The position numbers and the translations under genes were made by a program. From NCBI RefSeq assembly GCF_014195325.1, contig NZ_JACIBK010000008.1, forward strand, positions 186,001 through 250,000: a stretch of DNA of 64,000 nt. Reading direction: 5' to 3'. This stretch comes from Rhizobium sp. BK650 (GTDB lineage: Bacteria > Pseudomonadota > Alphaproteobacteria > Rhizobiales > Rhizobiaceae). Every line of letters begins with the position of its first letter. Position 1 is the stretch's first letter. Under the pieces are notes generated by a model. That model saw nothing but the letters and a program-made list of their open reading frames with translations. It did not search any database and was not told where the DNA came from. Shown here one piece after another: positions 33,722 to 42,546 of the stretch.

Positions 33722-34369
33722 ATGACGAAAATAAAGATTGCATGCTTTGTTTTTGCCGTTCTTCCGCTGGCCAATCCGGTATCTGCGGATGATCTAGTGA
33801 TCTGGTCGCCGGTGAAGGTGTCCACTCGTTCCTACAAAACAACGGTCGGGTTCCGCCTGCCGATGGAATGGGAGACGAGCGCCGGCGCAGACCTGGCACT
33901 TGCCTCCGACAAGAGCGGCGCACCGCTGCCGGATTCCGGCCAGGCGATGCTTTGGGGCAAGCTGCAGAAGGTGAGCGTTACGCCGGCGAGCCGAGCGCAG
34001 CAGGATGTGACGCTGCAAGTCGATACTTTGCGCGGCAGCGGCGCGCTTATGCTCAGCCGCTCGCGAAGCTGGATACTCTCTGACACACTTGACATGCAGA
34101 CGACACGCGCGGTGAGCCTCGGTTACAACGCCGTAGATGCGCGGCAGGCGACGGTGTCAGCTTCGCAGGCGGTCAAGCTGATTTATCCGTGGACCGGCAC
34201 ATCGATTTCCGCGGGCAGCAGCATCGGTAATGTTAATGGCGACTTTTCCAGCACCGTTGCCGTCAGTCAGGATATCCTGCCCAATCTCGGCCTGAGCGCG
34301 TCCGTGTCCGATCCGCTTTCAACGGGGCGGACGGGAAATGTCAATTTGAACTATCAGCTTCGCTGGTAG
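33722..34369 (+). CDS. secreted hypothetical protein, beta-rich
   Basis: A 215-residue protein with a clear signal peptide (MTKIKIACFVFAVLPLANPVSA, about 22 residues). An upstream in-frame start at 33683 would hide the signal sequence, so the ATG at 33722 was chosen. The mature part is rich in Ser, Thr and alternating hydrophobic residues and ends in NVNLNYQLRW, with an aromatic terminus as in outer-membrane strands. I recognise no named family. A small beta-barrel or periplasmic beta protein is a reasonable guess from composition alone. The next gene, a BON-domain protein, follows in the same direction after 57 bases. Confidence 0.75.
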   Translation: MTKIKIACFVFAVLPLANPVSADDLVIWSPVKVSTRSYKTTVGFRLPMEWETSAGADLALASDKSGAPLPDSGQAMLWGKLQKVSVTPASRAQQDVTLQVDTLRGSGALMLSRSRSWILSDTLDMQTTRAVSLGYNAVDARQATVSASQAVKLIYPWTGTSISAGSSIGNVNGDFSSTVAVSQDILPNLGLSASVSDPLSTGRTGNVNLNYQLRW

Positions 34370-34426
34370 GCGAAACCAATGCTTGGTCAGCGGCGTTTCT
34401 TTTCCAGCATCAAGGAGGACGGAACG

Positions 34427-34717
34427 ATGGTGTTCAAGGAACCTACATTTCACGGCCATCAGCCCGAAGCCGAGGCTGAATATACCAATCGCGCGACGCT
34501 GGAAGCCGCAGTTGCCAATGCGCTTGCCATCGCTGGCGGCATCGATGCAGCCGATGTCGAGGTCACGGCGGAAGGCGATGAGATCGTTCTGAGCGGCAGT
34601 GTCGGTACTGTCGATGAAATCGAGCGGGCAACTGTCGTCGCAAGAGCAGTCGAAGGCGTTCACACAGTGCGAAACCGTATCTTGCTTGCGGACTCAGCCG
34701 TTAACGTTCGGCATTAA
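34427..34717 (+). CDS. BON-domain protein
   Basis: A 96-residue protein starting at the ATG at 34427, which has an AGGAGGA site seven bases upstream; a longer frame from 34379 lacks one. The C-terminal two thirds (about residues 22-90) form a BON domain: a first helix, then DVEVTAEGDEIVLSGSVGTV and VEGVHTVRNRI. BON domains bind phospholipid or other envelope components and usually occur in periplasmic proteins, but no signal peptide is present here, so the protein may be cytoplasmic. Its role is unknown. Confidence 0.85.
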   Translation: MVFKEPTFHGHQPEAEAEYTNRATLEAAVANALAIAGGIDAADVEVTAEGDEIVLSGSVGTVDEIERATVVARAVEGVHTVRNRILLADSAVNVRH

Positions 34718-34731
34718 CATCACTCAGCTGA

Positions 34732-34893
34732 TCAGCCGAAACGCGCGGTCAGGAAATCGGCAGGGGCCCTTTGGCCGACAAGCCGATCGCTCTTCGGCGT
34801 CGTGACAGAGCCTTGGGGTTGGTAGCTGATGGCCAGCAGTAGACCCCAGGCGATTGCGCAGCCAATTGCAAGTAGGGTTATTCGAATACGCAT
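34732..34893 (-). CDS. small single-pass membrane or secreted protein (53 residues)
   Basis: A short gene found by reading the minus strand. The ATG (34893-34891) has a good AGGAGT site eight bases upstream and the frame runs 53 codons to TGA. The product starts MRIRITLLAIGCAIAWGLLL, a charged N-terminus and one hydrophobic helix, followed by a short polar tail (AISYQPQGSVTTPKSDRLVG and on to ARFG). A cysteine at residue 12 is not in a good lipobox. It is convergent with the BON-domain gene, 14 bases between the stops. I do not recognise a family. Confidence 0.6.
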   Translation of the reverse strand: MRIRITLLAIGCAIAWGLLLAISYQPQGSVTTPKSDRLVGQRAPADFLTARFG

Positions 34894-35132
34894 GTCGGAT
34901 ACTCCTGTTTTGCCGGTAAACGTGGCAAGACTTTCGAAGTTCCTCGTGCTTCAGGACAGCTCCGTAAAGCTGGGCCTCCAGCCAGATATTCGTATCTCAG
35001 CGGCAGAGGTCTTCGTGATCTGCATATGGCTGTGGCTATGCAGAAGTATGTCCGCATGATGCGGTCCTGCGAAGCGCGGCGGAAAGTGAATATTGGGGCG
35101 CTGCTCGGAACTGACGTTATCGGTGAAGAGAA

Positions 35133-35209
35133 TGGTGATCCCGACGCGATTCGAACGCGTGACCCTCAGATTAGGAATCTGATGCTCTATCCTGCTGAGC
35201 TACGGGACC
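35133..35209 (-). tRNA. tRNA-Arg (anticodon CCU)
   Basis: A full cloverleaf on the minus strand: acceptor GGTCCCG pairing with CGGGATC, D stem GCTC/GAGC, anticodon stem TCAGA/TCTGA with loop TTCCTAA (anticodon CCT), T arm ACGCG-TTCGAAT-CGCGT, discriminator A, and an encoded CCA end. It reads the AGG codon. The 240 bases between it and the small membrane protein gene contain nothing else I can support. Confidence 0.97.
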
Positions 35210-35228
35210 ACTTGGATGCCATGCATAC

Positions 35229-35258
35229 AAAAGGCTTGGCGTGAAGCCAAGCCTTTTT
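35229..35258. terminator. bidirectional terminator beside tRNA-Arg
   Basis: AAGGCTTGGC (35231-35240) pairs perfectly with GCCAAGCCTT (35246-35255) around GTGAA, with A-rich and T-rich flanks on the two sides. It ends the M20 hydrolase transcript on the minus strand, 25 bases after its stop. Confidence 0.88.
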
Positions 35259-35282
35259 CAGTGTGTCTGATGTCGTTTCGTT

Positions 35283-36446
35283 TCAGACGCCGAGGCGTTG
35301 CTCCGCGAGCCGTACCCAATAAGAAATGCCGTGAGCGATCGCTTCGTCGTTGAAGTCGTAGGCCGGGTTGTGCAGGCCGGCGGTGTCGCCGTTGCCGATG
35401 AAGATGAAGGCGCCGGGGCGGGCGTTCAGCATGTAAGAGAAATCCTCGCCGCCCATCATTGGATCGATCTCGGGATTGACGTTGGCTCCACCGGCAACAT
35501 CGCCGGCGATGGCAACGGCGTATTCCGTCTCGTCCGCATGATTGAAGGTGACGGGATAGTTGCGGTGGAAATTGATATCGGCTTCCGCACCATGGGCGGC
35601 GCAGATTCCTTCCACGACGTCGCGAAGGCGCGCCTCAGCCTGGGCGCGCACCTCATCATCCAGCGTGCGGATCGTGCCAGCGAAGGTCGCGTCATTGGGA
35701 ATGACGTTATGGGCAAAGCCGGCATTGAATTTGGTGACGGAAACCACAACCGAGCGCAGCGGATCGACATTGCGCGAGGCGATCATCTGCAGGTTCGTGA
35801 CGATCTGCGCGCCGATCGCGATCGGGTCGATCGTGCGGTGCGGTTGTGCCGCATGGCCACCGCGGCCCTTGATGGTAACCGTGAACTCGTCGGTTGCGGC
35901 CATAATTGGGCCTTTGCGGGTGGCGAACTGCCCAACGGGCAGGCCCGGCAGATTGTGCATGCCGTAGACTTCTTCGATCCCGAAGCGCTCCATCATGCCG
36001 TCCTTGACCATCAGGTTGCCGCCGCCGCCGCCTTCTTCGGCCGGCTGGAAGATTACGGCGACATTGCCGTTGAAGTTGCGGGTTTCCGCCAGATATTTTG
36101 CGGCGCCGAGCAGCATGGCGGTGTGGCCATCATGACCGCAGGCGTGCATTTTGCCAGGTATTTTCGATGCCCAAGGTTTGCCCGTGATTTCGGTGAGCGG
36201 CAGAGCGTCCATATCGGCGCGTAGGCCGACCGTGCGGCTGCCTTCACCCTTACCCTTGATGAGGCCGACGACGCCGGTGCGGCCGATGCCGGTGACAATT
36301 TCGTCGACGCCGAATTCTTTGAGCTTTTCGGCAACGAAGGCAGCCGTATTTTCGACCGCGAAGAGAAGCTCCGGCCGGGCATGGATGTGGCGGCGCCACT
36401 CTGCAACTTCATCCTGAAGTTCGGCGGCTCTATTCAGAATCGGCAT
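35283..36446 (-). CDS. M20 family amidohydrolase (hippurate hydrolase-like)
   Basis: A 387-residue metal-dependent hydrolase of the M20D (HipO/AbgB/IAA-amino-acid hydrolase) group. The N-terminus MPILNRAAELQDEVAEWRRH is followed by RHIHARPEL, GLRADMDALP, and the metal-site motif HACGHDGHTAMLLGAAK (about residues 102-118); QPAEEGGGG supplies the catalytic glutamate pair, and MGGEDFSYML is near the C-terminus. Such enzymes remove acyl groups from N-acyl amino acids or similar amides in the cytoplasm. The actual substrate is not evident. Confidence 0.92.
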   Translation of the reverse strand: MPILNRAAELQDEVAEWRRHIHARPELLFAVENTAAFVAEKLKEFGVDEIVTGIGRTGVVGLIKGKGEGSRTVGLRADMDALPLTEITGKPWASKIPGKMHACGHDGHTAMLLGAAKYLAETRNFNGNVAVIFQPAEEGGGGGNLMVKDGMMERFGIEEVYGMHNLPGLPVGQFATRKGPIMAATDEFTVTIKGRGGHAAQPHRTIDPIAIGAQIVTNLQMIASRNVDPLRSVVVSVTKFNAGFAHNVIPNDATFAGTIRTLDDEVRAQAEARLRDVVEGICAAHGAEADINFHRNYPVTFNHADETEYAVAIAGDVAGGANVNPEIDPMMGGEDFSYMLNARPGAFIFIGNGDTAGLHNPAYDFNDEAIAHGISYWVRLAEQRLGV

Positions 36447-36601
36447 TCTTGGCTTCCTGTGAATGAAATGCGTTGGGCCTGTCTGAAAGCATCACAAGGG
36501 CGTGATGCCCCGGAAATAACTTAGTCAATGACCTTTGCCATGTCATAGCCATATAAGGTAAATAGGGGAAGGTTTCGAGATATTCCCTGAAGGACGAGCA
36601 C

Positions 36602-37744
36602 TTGTCGACGCGCCACGATCGTTTGTTCGCCGCTTTGCGGCCCTTTTCTTTTGCAGCGACAGCAATGGCGGTTCTTGTCTCGTCCGTTACACTTGCTCAC
36701 GCCAATCCGCATATACTCGTTGACGTACAGACGGGCCGGGTGCTCGAGCATGAGGAAGCCTTTCGTAAATGGTATCCGGCTTCGCTGACCAAGCTGATGA
36801 CTGTATATACCGTGTTCGATGCGATCCGCTCCGGCCAGATCAGCCTCGATACGCCTATCGTGATGAGCAAGCGGGCGGCGGCCGAACCCCCGGCGAAGAT
36901 GGGCTTCAAGCCGGGCCAGAAATTCACGCTCGACAGTGCGCTCAAGATCCTAATGGTGAAGTCCGCCAATGATATTGCGGTTGCCGTTGCCGAGGCAGTT
37001 GGAGGCACGCAGGAAGGCTTTGTCGTGCGTATGAACGCCGAGGCGGCGAAGCTTGGCATGACGGATTCGCATTTCATCAATCCGAACGGCCTGCCCGGCA
37101 AGGGCCAATACACGACGGCGCGTGACCTTGCGATCCTGACGGTCGCTCTGCGTCGTGATTTTCCGCAATATGCCGGCTATTTCGCGCTGGAAGGTTTTAC
37201 GAACGGCAAGCAGAACGTCCCGAATATCAATATGCTGATCGGTCGCTTTGCAGGCGCTGATGGCATGAAAACCGGCTTCATCTGCGCTTCCGGTTTCAAC
37301 CAGATCGGTTCAGCGACCCGCAGCGGCCGCACACTTGTCTCCGTCGTCCTCGGTACCGACAGCCTTGCCGCCCGCGCTGACGCCACCGCCAACCTTCTGC
37401 AGAAAGGTTTTACGACACAATTTGCGGCAAATGATACGCTCGGCTCGCTGAAGCCTTACGGCCCAGGTCAGGACCAGGTGAGCGACATAACGGCCGATAT
37501 CTGCAGCGCTAAAGGTGCCAAGGTGCGCAGCGAAACGCGCGACGAGGTTGGCCGCATGAAAGTTCAGTCTCCCTATATCCACGAGATGGATCACGAGCCG
37601 CAATTCGTGTTCGCCGGCCTCATTCCGGGTCAGGATCCGCAGCCAGTCGCTCAGAATGACAAGTCCGACAAGTCGGCCAAGGGCGATGCTGTTGAAGCGC
37701 TCGCAAATGTGCCGGTACCGCTTCCGCGGCCGGCATCCTTCTAA
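36602..37744 (+). CDS. dacF: D-alanyl-D-alanine carboxypeptidase (DacF/PBP5 type)
   Basis: A 380-residue S11-family serine peptidase. I took the TTG at 36602 as start because an AAGGA site lies seven bases upstream and the product has a signal peptide (hydrophobic core ATAMAVLVSSVTLAHA, ending about residue 34). Active-site motifs are SLTK (Ser61-Lys64), SAN (121-123) and KTG (223-225). The C-terminal domain is shorter and ends proline-rich, without the clear amphipathic anchor of Escherichia coli PBP5. It trims the terminal D-Ala of peptidoglycan peptides in the periplasm. A COG0523 GTPase gene follows by nine bases. Confidence 0.94.
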   Translation: MSTRHDRLFAALRPFSFAATAMAVLVSSVTLAHANPHILVDVQTGRVLEHEEAFRKWYPASLTKLMTVYTVFDAIRSGQISLDTPIVMSKRAAAEPPAKMGFKPGQKFTLDSALKILMVKSANDIAVAVAEAVGGTQEGFVVRMNAEAAKLGMTDSHFINPNGLPGKGQYTTARDLAILTVALRRDFPQYAGYFALEGFTNGKQNVPNINMLIGRFAGADGMKTGFICASGFNQIGSATRSGRTLVSVVLGTDSLAARADATANLLQKGFTTQFAANDTLGSLKPYGPGQDQVSDITADICSAKGAKVRSETRDEVGRMKVQSPYIHEMDHEPQFVFAGLIPGQDPQPVAQNDKSDKSAKGDAVEALANVPVPLPRPASF

Positions 37745-37753
37745 GGAAAAATC

Positions 37754-38887
37754 ATGAGCACGCTTAGCGACAAGATTCCGGTCACCATCCTGACCGGCTT
37801 TCTCGGTGCCGGTAAATCGACGCTTCTGAACCGCATCCTGAAAGATCCTGACATGAAGGATGCGGCCGTGATCATCAACGAATTCGGCGATGTCGGCATC
37901 GATCATCTATTGGTTGAAAGTTCCGGTGATTCCATCATCGAACTCTCCGATGGCTGCCTCTGCTGCACCGTGCGCGGAGAACTGGTCGATACGCTGGCCA
38001 ACCTGATGGATGCGGTACAGACGGGACGCGTGAAGCCGGTCAGGCGCGTAGTCATCGAAACGACCGGTCTTGCCGATCCGGCGCCCGTCATGCAGGCGAT
38101 CATGGGCAATCCGGTCATTGCCCAAAATTTTGAGCTTGATGGCGTCGTCACTGTCGTCGATGCCGTCAATGGCCTGCAGACGCTCGACAATCATGAGGAA
38201 GCACGCAAGCAGGCAGCGGTTGCTGATCGTTTGATCGTTTCAAAGCAGAGCATAACAAGCGACACGGGGGCGCTGACGACACGTCTGCGTGACCTTAATC
38301 CGCGCGCGCCTCTCGTGGATGCGGATAGCGAAGAGGCGGGCTCGGCGCGTATTTTCGTCAACGGGCTTTATGACCCGGGCACGAAGATCGCCGATGTCAG
38401 CCGCTGGCTGCATAATGAGGATGAGCACGAGGCGCATCATCATGACCATGATCACGGGCACCATCATCATGGCCATGATCATCAGGATCCGCACGACGTC
38501 AATCGTCACGATGCCTCGATCCGCTCCTTCTCGATCATCGAGGATAAGGCGATCGATCCGATGGCGCTTGAAATGTTCATCGATCTCCTGCGCTCGGCAC
38601 ATGGCGAAAAGCTTTTGCGCATGAAGGCGATCGTCGCCACATCAGACCGGCCCGAGCGACCGCTGGTCCTGCACGGCGTCCAGAGCATTTTCCACCCGCC
38701 AGTGCGGCTTGCTGCCTGGCCGGATCCCGAGGACCGGCGCACGCGCATGGTGCTGATCACCAAGGATCTGCCGGAGGCTTTCGTGAAGGATCTCTTCGAT
38801 GCCTTCCTCGGCAAACCACGAATCGATACGCCTGATCGGGCAGCCCTCAGCGACAATCCGCTCGCCATTCCAGGCATACGGATCTGA
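37754..38887 (+). CDS. COG0523 metallochaperone GTPase (CobW/YjiA family)
   Basis: A 377-residue P-loop GTPase. Walker A is GFLGAGKST (15-23), the metal-binding GCLCC lies at about 67-71, ETTGLADP follows, and a histidine/aspartate-rich stretch at about residues 228-252 (with HHHDHDHGHHHHGH) is a likely metal-binding loop before the C-terminal CobW_C domain. The family delivers zinc or other metals to target enzymes. True CobW is encoded in cobalamin operons; this copy follows a peptidoglycan enzyme instead, so a zinc-related role is more likely. No Zur-like site is obvious. Confidence 0.92.
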   Translation: MSTLSDKIPVTILTGFLGAGKSTLLNRILKDPDMKDAAVIINEFGDVGIDHLLVESSGDSIIELSDGCLCCTVRGELVDTLANLMDAVQTGRVKPVRRVVIETTGLADPAPVMQAIMGNPVIAQNFELDGVVTVVDAVNGLQTLDNHEEARKQAAVADRLIVSKQSITSDTGALTTRLRDLNPRAPLVDADSEEAGSARIFVNGLYDPGTKIADVSRWLHNEDEHEAHHHDHDHGHHHHGHDHQDPHDVNRHDASIRSFSIIEDKAIDPMALEMFIDLLRSAHGEKLLRMKAIVATSDRPERPLVLHGVQSIFHPPVRLAAWPDPEDRRTRMVLITKDLPEAFVKDLFDAFLGKPRIDTPDRAALSDNPLAIPGIRI

Positions 38888-38923
38888 CCCCAGTGCCGTG
38901 CGTCCGTTCGGACGCAGAAGACT

Positions 38924-39148
38924 CTACCCCTTGCGGATCAGAAAACGGTGGCCGCGTTCGGTCTTTTCCGTGCTGACCAGTTCGTGGCCATCTTCATTGC
39001 AGAAATGCGGGATATCGATGATGGCGAGCGGATCGGTCGTATCGACGAGGATCAGCGCGCCGCTCGGCATGGCTATCAGCTTCTTACGCGTCCTGATGAC
39101 GGGTAGCGGGCATTTCAGTCCCCGCAGATCGTAGAGAACGGCATCCAA
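38924..39148 (-). CDS. TusA-family sulfur-carrier-like protein
   Basis: A 74-residue protein with the family signature around Cys13: YDLRGLKCPLPVIRTRKKL, then a beta-alpha-beta core. The CPxP motif carries the persulfide in TusA. Only six bases separate it from the L,D-transpeptidase gene upstream, so the two are probably co-transcribed. Whether it acts in tRNA thiolation or another sulfur-transfer path cannot be said. Confidence 0.9.
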   Translation of the reverse strand: MDAVLYDLRGLKCPLPVIRTRKKLIAMPSGALILVDTTDPLAIIDIPHFCNEDGHELVSTEKTERGHRFLIRKG

Positions 39149-39153
39149 GCCGA

Positions 39154-40380
39154 TCAGTTCCTGGCCCAGAACTTCCAGAACGGCTTCTTGGTGGCGTCAG
39201 CAGTTTCCTGTGGGGCGGGCTCGGGCGCGGCATAGGCAAGAGGGTTCTGCATCGGGACCGGAATATTTGCCGGCAACGCTGCGGCAACGGCAGTCACTTG
39301 AGCCTGCGTCGCAGGCGTTGCGCCATTTGCAGTCTTTGCGGCAACGCTTTGGGCGGACTGCTTTGCCATCATGTCTTCGAGTTCGGCGACCTTGACCATC
39401 CGCCCGGCTTCGAGCGAAGTGCCTGTCGGGGCATAGGCGAGTTCACGGCCCTTGCGGAGCTTGGCGACGACGGCCTTGCGCTCGGCTTCCGTCGGATCGT
39501 ACCAGGCAAGGCCATCGTACTTCTTCAGCGCCGTCTGGTAATCGGCATCATAGGTCTTGCCGTAGGCGGCAAGCGCTGCCGTCAACGCCGGCGGAGTCGA
39601 CATGGCCGGGCACTTGCCAGCCGGATTGAAGCTGCCGCCATCGCTGACCTGCTGGTTGAAGACATACTTCTTCTCACACACATTCACTTCCGGCGGGCGT
39701 TTGGTGACTTCGAAATTGTCGTAGCCAACCTTCAGCATCTTCCAGAAATCATAGTTCGGGTCGAGGCGGTGCTTGACCATGTTCTCGGCCGTCATGCGAA
39801 AGGGGAAGGCTTGAAGCTGTACCGTTTCCTGGCCGCCCTTGAACGCGTCGCGCGCGAAGGCATAGATTTCCAGGACCTGCTGATCGGTCATGGAATAGCA
39901 ACCCGATGACGAGCAGGCGCCGTGAATCATCAGGTCGCTGCCCGTGCGACCGTTGACGGCATCATACCGGTTCGGAAAACCGGTGTTGATCGCCAGATAA
40001 TATTTGGAATTCGGGTTCAGGTTGGCGCGGCTCAGGTTGTAGAAACCTTCCGGCGCCTGCCGGTCCCCGGTCTTGACCTTAGGGCCGAGCTTGCCGGACC
40101 AAGCGCAGATCTTGTAGCCGGCGATTTTTTCAAACCGGTTGTCCGTTTTCGCTTTCCAGACTTCCAGCGCACCTTCTTCCTTAAAGATGCGGATCATGAT
40201 CGGCGAGTTGCGGTCCATGCCTTTGGCCGACATGTCGGCAAGGATATGGGCGGGAAGCGGCTGCTCCACCTTGTTCTTGACGGTCGAAAGGTCGACGCCT
40301 TGAGCCGATTCCAATGCGTCATTGCAGCCGGTCAGCGCCAGCGCCATGAGCGAAACATAGGCAAAATGACGTATGCGCAT
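39154..40380 (-). CDS. YafK-like L,D-transpeptidase lipoprotein
   Basis: A 408-residue protein. The N-terminus is a lipoprotein signal with lipobox LTGC (Cys19). A YkuD-type domain covers about residues 58-230, with the active-site pattern HGACSSSGCYSMTD (His153, catalytic Cys161). The C-terminal 170 residues are Ala/Pro-rich with low complexity and end FWKFWARN. YafK-type enzymes work on peptidoglycan cross-links or release attached lipoproteins in the periplasm. It is larger than Escherichia coli YafK because of the long tail. A TusA-like gene follows. Confidence 0.9.
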   Translation of the reverse strand: MRIRHFAYVSLMALALTGCNDALESAQGVDLSTVKNKVEQPLPAHILADMSAKGMDRNSPIMIRIFKEEGALEVWKAKTDNRFEKIAGYKICAWSGKLGPKVKTGDRQAPEGFYNLSRANLNPNSKYYLAINTGFPNRYDAVNGRTGSDLMIHGACSSSGCYSMTDQQVLEIYAFARDAFKGGQETVQLQAFPFRMTAENMVKHRLDPNYDFWKMLKVGYDNFEVTKRPPEVNVCEKKYVFNQQVSDGGSFNPAGKCPAMSTPPALTAALAAYGKTYDADYQTALKKYDGLAWYDPTEAERKAVVAKLRKGRELAYAPTGTSLEAGRMVKVAELEDMMAKQSAQSVAAKTANGATPATQAQVTAVAAALPANIPVPMQNPLAYAAPEPAPQETADATKKPFWKFWARN

Positions 40381-40572
40381 TCAATCAGCCCATCAACAAT
40401 GCGACCCAACCCGCTTACGGAACCGGGCATAGCGCGGAATCATAGGCGGCTTATACTTGATAAATCCTTACCAGCCTATGACTTGCGCGGACGTGTCCTG
40501 CAAGCGCAATGTTACAGATAACAATATTGTGGCCAAGATTTGGCCTCAATCGGGTGAGCCGACCTGTGGATT

Positions 40573-41526
40573 TTATAGATTACGGCCCATGGCGAGGAAC
40601 TTCTGGCGACGATCGTTGCGCAACTGCTCGCCAGAGCGCGAGGCCATTTCCGCAAGCGCATTGGCGATGACGTCGCCCGTTGCGGCGATGACGCTGTCGG
40701 GATCGCGATGCGCGCCGCCGAGTGGTTCGGGGATGATGCCGTCGATGACGCCGAGCCCTTTCAGGTCTTCAGCAGTAATTTTCATGTTGGTCGCGGCTTC
40801 CTTGGCGCGGGTGGAATCGCGCCAGAGGATCGAGGCGGCACCTTCCGGCGAGATAACGCTATAGATCGAATGCTCGAGCATGTAGACGCGGTTGCCGGTG
40901 GCAATCGCAATGGCACCACCGGAGCCGCCTTCGCCGATGACGATCGAGATCAACGGCACCTTAACGCCAAGGCACATTTCCGTCGAACGGGCGATGGCTT
41001 CGGCCTGACCGCGCTCTTCGGCGCCCACGCCCGGATAAGCACCTGCGGTATCGACGAGAGTGATGACAGGAAGCTGAAAGCGGTCCGCCATTTCGAGAAT
41101 GCGGATCGCCTTGCGATAGCCTTCCGGACGCGCGCTGCCGAAATTGTGTTTCAGGCGGCTCTTCGTGTCGTTGCCCTTTTCCTGACCGATGACGGCGACC
41201 GGCTGGCCGCGGAAGCGGGCAAGGCCAGCCTGGATGGCGGCATCCTCGGAAAACTTGCGATCGCCGGCAAGGGGCGTGAATTCCTGGAAGAGCGTCTTTG
41301 AGTAGTCAACAAAATGCGGACGCTGCGGATGGCGCGCGACCTGCGTCTTCTGCCAGGCGTTCAGTTTGGAATAGATCTCGACGATCGCCTCGCGGACCCG
41401 AACTTCGAGCCTGCCGACTTCGTCGGAGGTGTCGATGCTTTCGTCTTCCGTCGCCAGCTTCTTAAGCTCGATGATCTTACCTTCGAGGTCCGAGATCGGC
41501 TTTTCGAAGTCGAGATAGTTGTGCAT
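40573..41526 (-). CDS. accA: acetyl-CoA carboxylase carboxyltransferase subunit alpha
   Basis: A 317-residue AccA of normal length, starting MHNYLDFEKPISDLEGKI. Conserved segments include RPHFVDYSKTLF, PVAVIGQEKG, GMANPEGYRK-like RPEGYRKAIRILEMADRF, TLVDTAGAYPGVGAEERGQ and the oxyanion-forming VIGEGGSGGAIAIA. It forms the carboxyltransferase with AccD and makes malonyl-CoA for fatty-acid synthesis. It lies 62 bases after xerD on the same strand. A weak stem (GGCCAA with TTGGCC, near 40530-40545) follows its stop but has no T-run. Confidence 0.97.
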   Translation of the reverse strand: MHNYLDFEKPISDLEGKIIELKKLATEDESIDTSDEVGRLEVRVREAIVEIYSKLNAWQKTQVARHPQRPHFVDYSKTLFQEFTPLAGDRKFSEDAAIQAGLARFRGQPVAVIGQEKGNDTKSRLKHNFGSARPEGYRKAIRILEMADRFQLPVITLVDTAGAYPGVGAEERGQAEAIARSTEMCLGVKVPLISIVIGEGGSGGAIAIATGNRVYMLEHSIYSVISPEGAASILWRDSTRAKEAATNMKITAEDLKGLGVIDGIIPEPLGGAHRDPDSVIAATGDVIANALAEMASRSGEQLRNDRRQKFLAMGRNL

Positions 41527-41588
41527 GAGGTGCGTTTCCGTTCCTTGTGCCCGGGACAGTTTCCTGGTTCTGTCCCTTGTCGCCGGTC

Positions 41589-42542
41589 CTATTCGTGCTT
41601 TTTCGCCTGTTTTGCAAGGGGGTGGTGCGTATGGACGAGCTGCTGGAGCCGTTCTTCCAGCACATGTGTGTAGATCTGTGTAGTCGAAATGTCTGAATGG
41701 CCGAGGAGTTCCTGTACCACGCGCAGGTCCGCACCATTAGCCAAAAGGTGGCTCGCGAAGGCGTGACGCATGACGTGGGGCGAAATCATTGACGGTATGA
41801 GGCCGGCGCGGATTGCCAGATTCTTGAGATCGCGGGCAAAGACCTGGCGAGGCAGGTAACCTTCCTTCGAGGCAGCCGGAAAAAGCCAGGGACTGTCCTG
41901 AGGTTCTTTTGACGCCGCGTTTTCCGCGGCCAGCCTGCGGCCATAGGATCTTAGCGCAGCGATCGCCGATTGGGAAAGCGGCACCAAGCGCTCCTTGTTG
42001 CCCTTGCCGCGGATTATCAGGAAGCGGCCCTCCTGATCGAGAACGCGGGAGGACAGCGAGACCAGTTCGCTCACGCGCATGCCGGTTGCATAGAGCAGTT
42101 CTAGCAGTGCCAGCATGCGCAGACGGTGAAGCTGGCCGGGCGCGGGGTCGGACGCTTCCGTCTCCGCCTGGGCGAGCAGCTTCGTCACGTCCTCGACACC
42201 CATTGTCTTCGGAAGCGACCGGCCTTTCTTCGGTGCGTCGAGAACGCCGGTCGGATCATCGGTGCGCAGACCCTCTGCGTAGAGAAACTTGTAGAACTGG
42301 CGCATGGCAGCGAGCCGGCGGGCCTGCGAAGAAGGCTTGAAGCCTTGCGCGGAGAGCGAGGCCAGGTAGGCGCCAAGGTCCCCCGACGCTGCCTCCGTAA
42401 GACGGATGCTGCGGCCGTGCAAAAAAGACTGCAAATCGTCCAGATCGCGCTGGTAGGATAGCAGTGTATTGACCGCTGCGCCGCGCTCGGCGCTCATCAT
42501 TTCGAGAAATGATTCCACGTGGACGCGGCCTAGATCCTTCAT
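41589..42542 (-). CDS. xerD: site-specific tyrosine recombinase XerD
   Basis: A 317-residue tyrosine recombinase. The N-terminal SAM-like domain covers about 1-105; the catalytic residues are all present: Arg156 (ATGMRVSEL), Lys180 (RGKGNKER), His256 and Arg259 (HVMRHAFASHLL), His282 (LGHSD) and nucleophile Tyr291 (IYTHV). This housekeeping enzyme resolves chromosome dimers at dif with XerC. Core neighbours (accA, aroK) and a full-length sequence argue against a phage or island integrase. It starts four bases after the small membrane protein gene. Confidence 0.95.
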   Translation of the reverse strand: MKDLGRVHVESFLEMMSAERGAAVNTLLSYQRDLDDLQSFLHGRSIRLTEAASGDLGAYLASLSAQGFKPSSQARRLAAMRQFYKFLYAEGLRTDDPTGVLDAPKKGRSLPKTMGVEDVTKLLAQAETEASDPAPGQLHRLRMLALLELLYATGMRVSELVSLSSRVLDQEGRFLIIRGKGNKERLVPLSQSAIAALRSYGRRLAAENAASKEPQDSPWLFPAASKEGYLPRQVFARDLKNLAIRAGLIPSMISPHVMRHAFASHLLANGADLRVVQELLGHSDISTTQIYTHVLEERLQQLVHTHHPLAKQAKKHE

Positions 42543-42546
42543 CGCG

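Noticed and set aside
34829..35059. A 76-codon plus-strand frame before tRNA-Arg.
   Set aside because: It overlaps the better-supported 53-codon gene on the minus strand and lacks a ribosome site.
41589..42542. Tyrosine recombinase as a sign of an integrated element beside tRNA-Arg.
   Set aside because: It is a full-length XerD among core genes, 6 kb from the tRNA, with no attachment-site duplication visible and no phage genes nearby.
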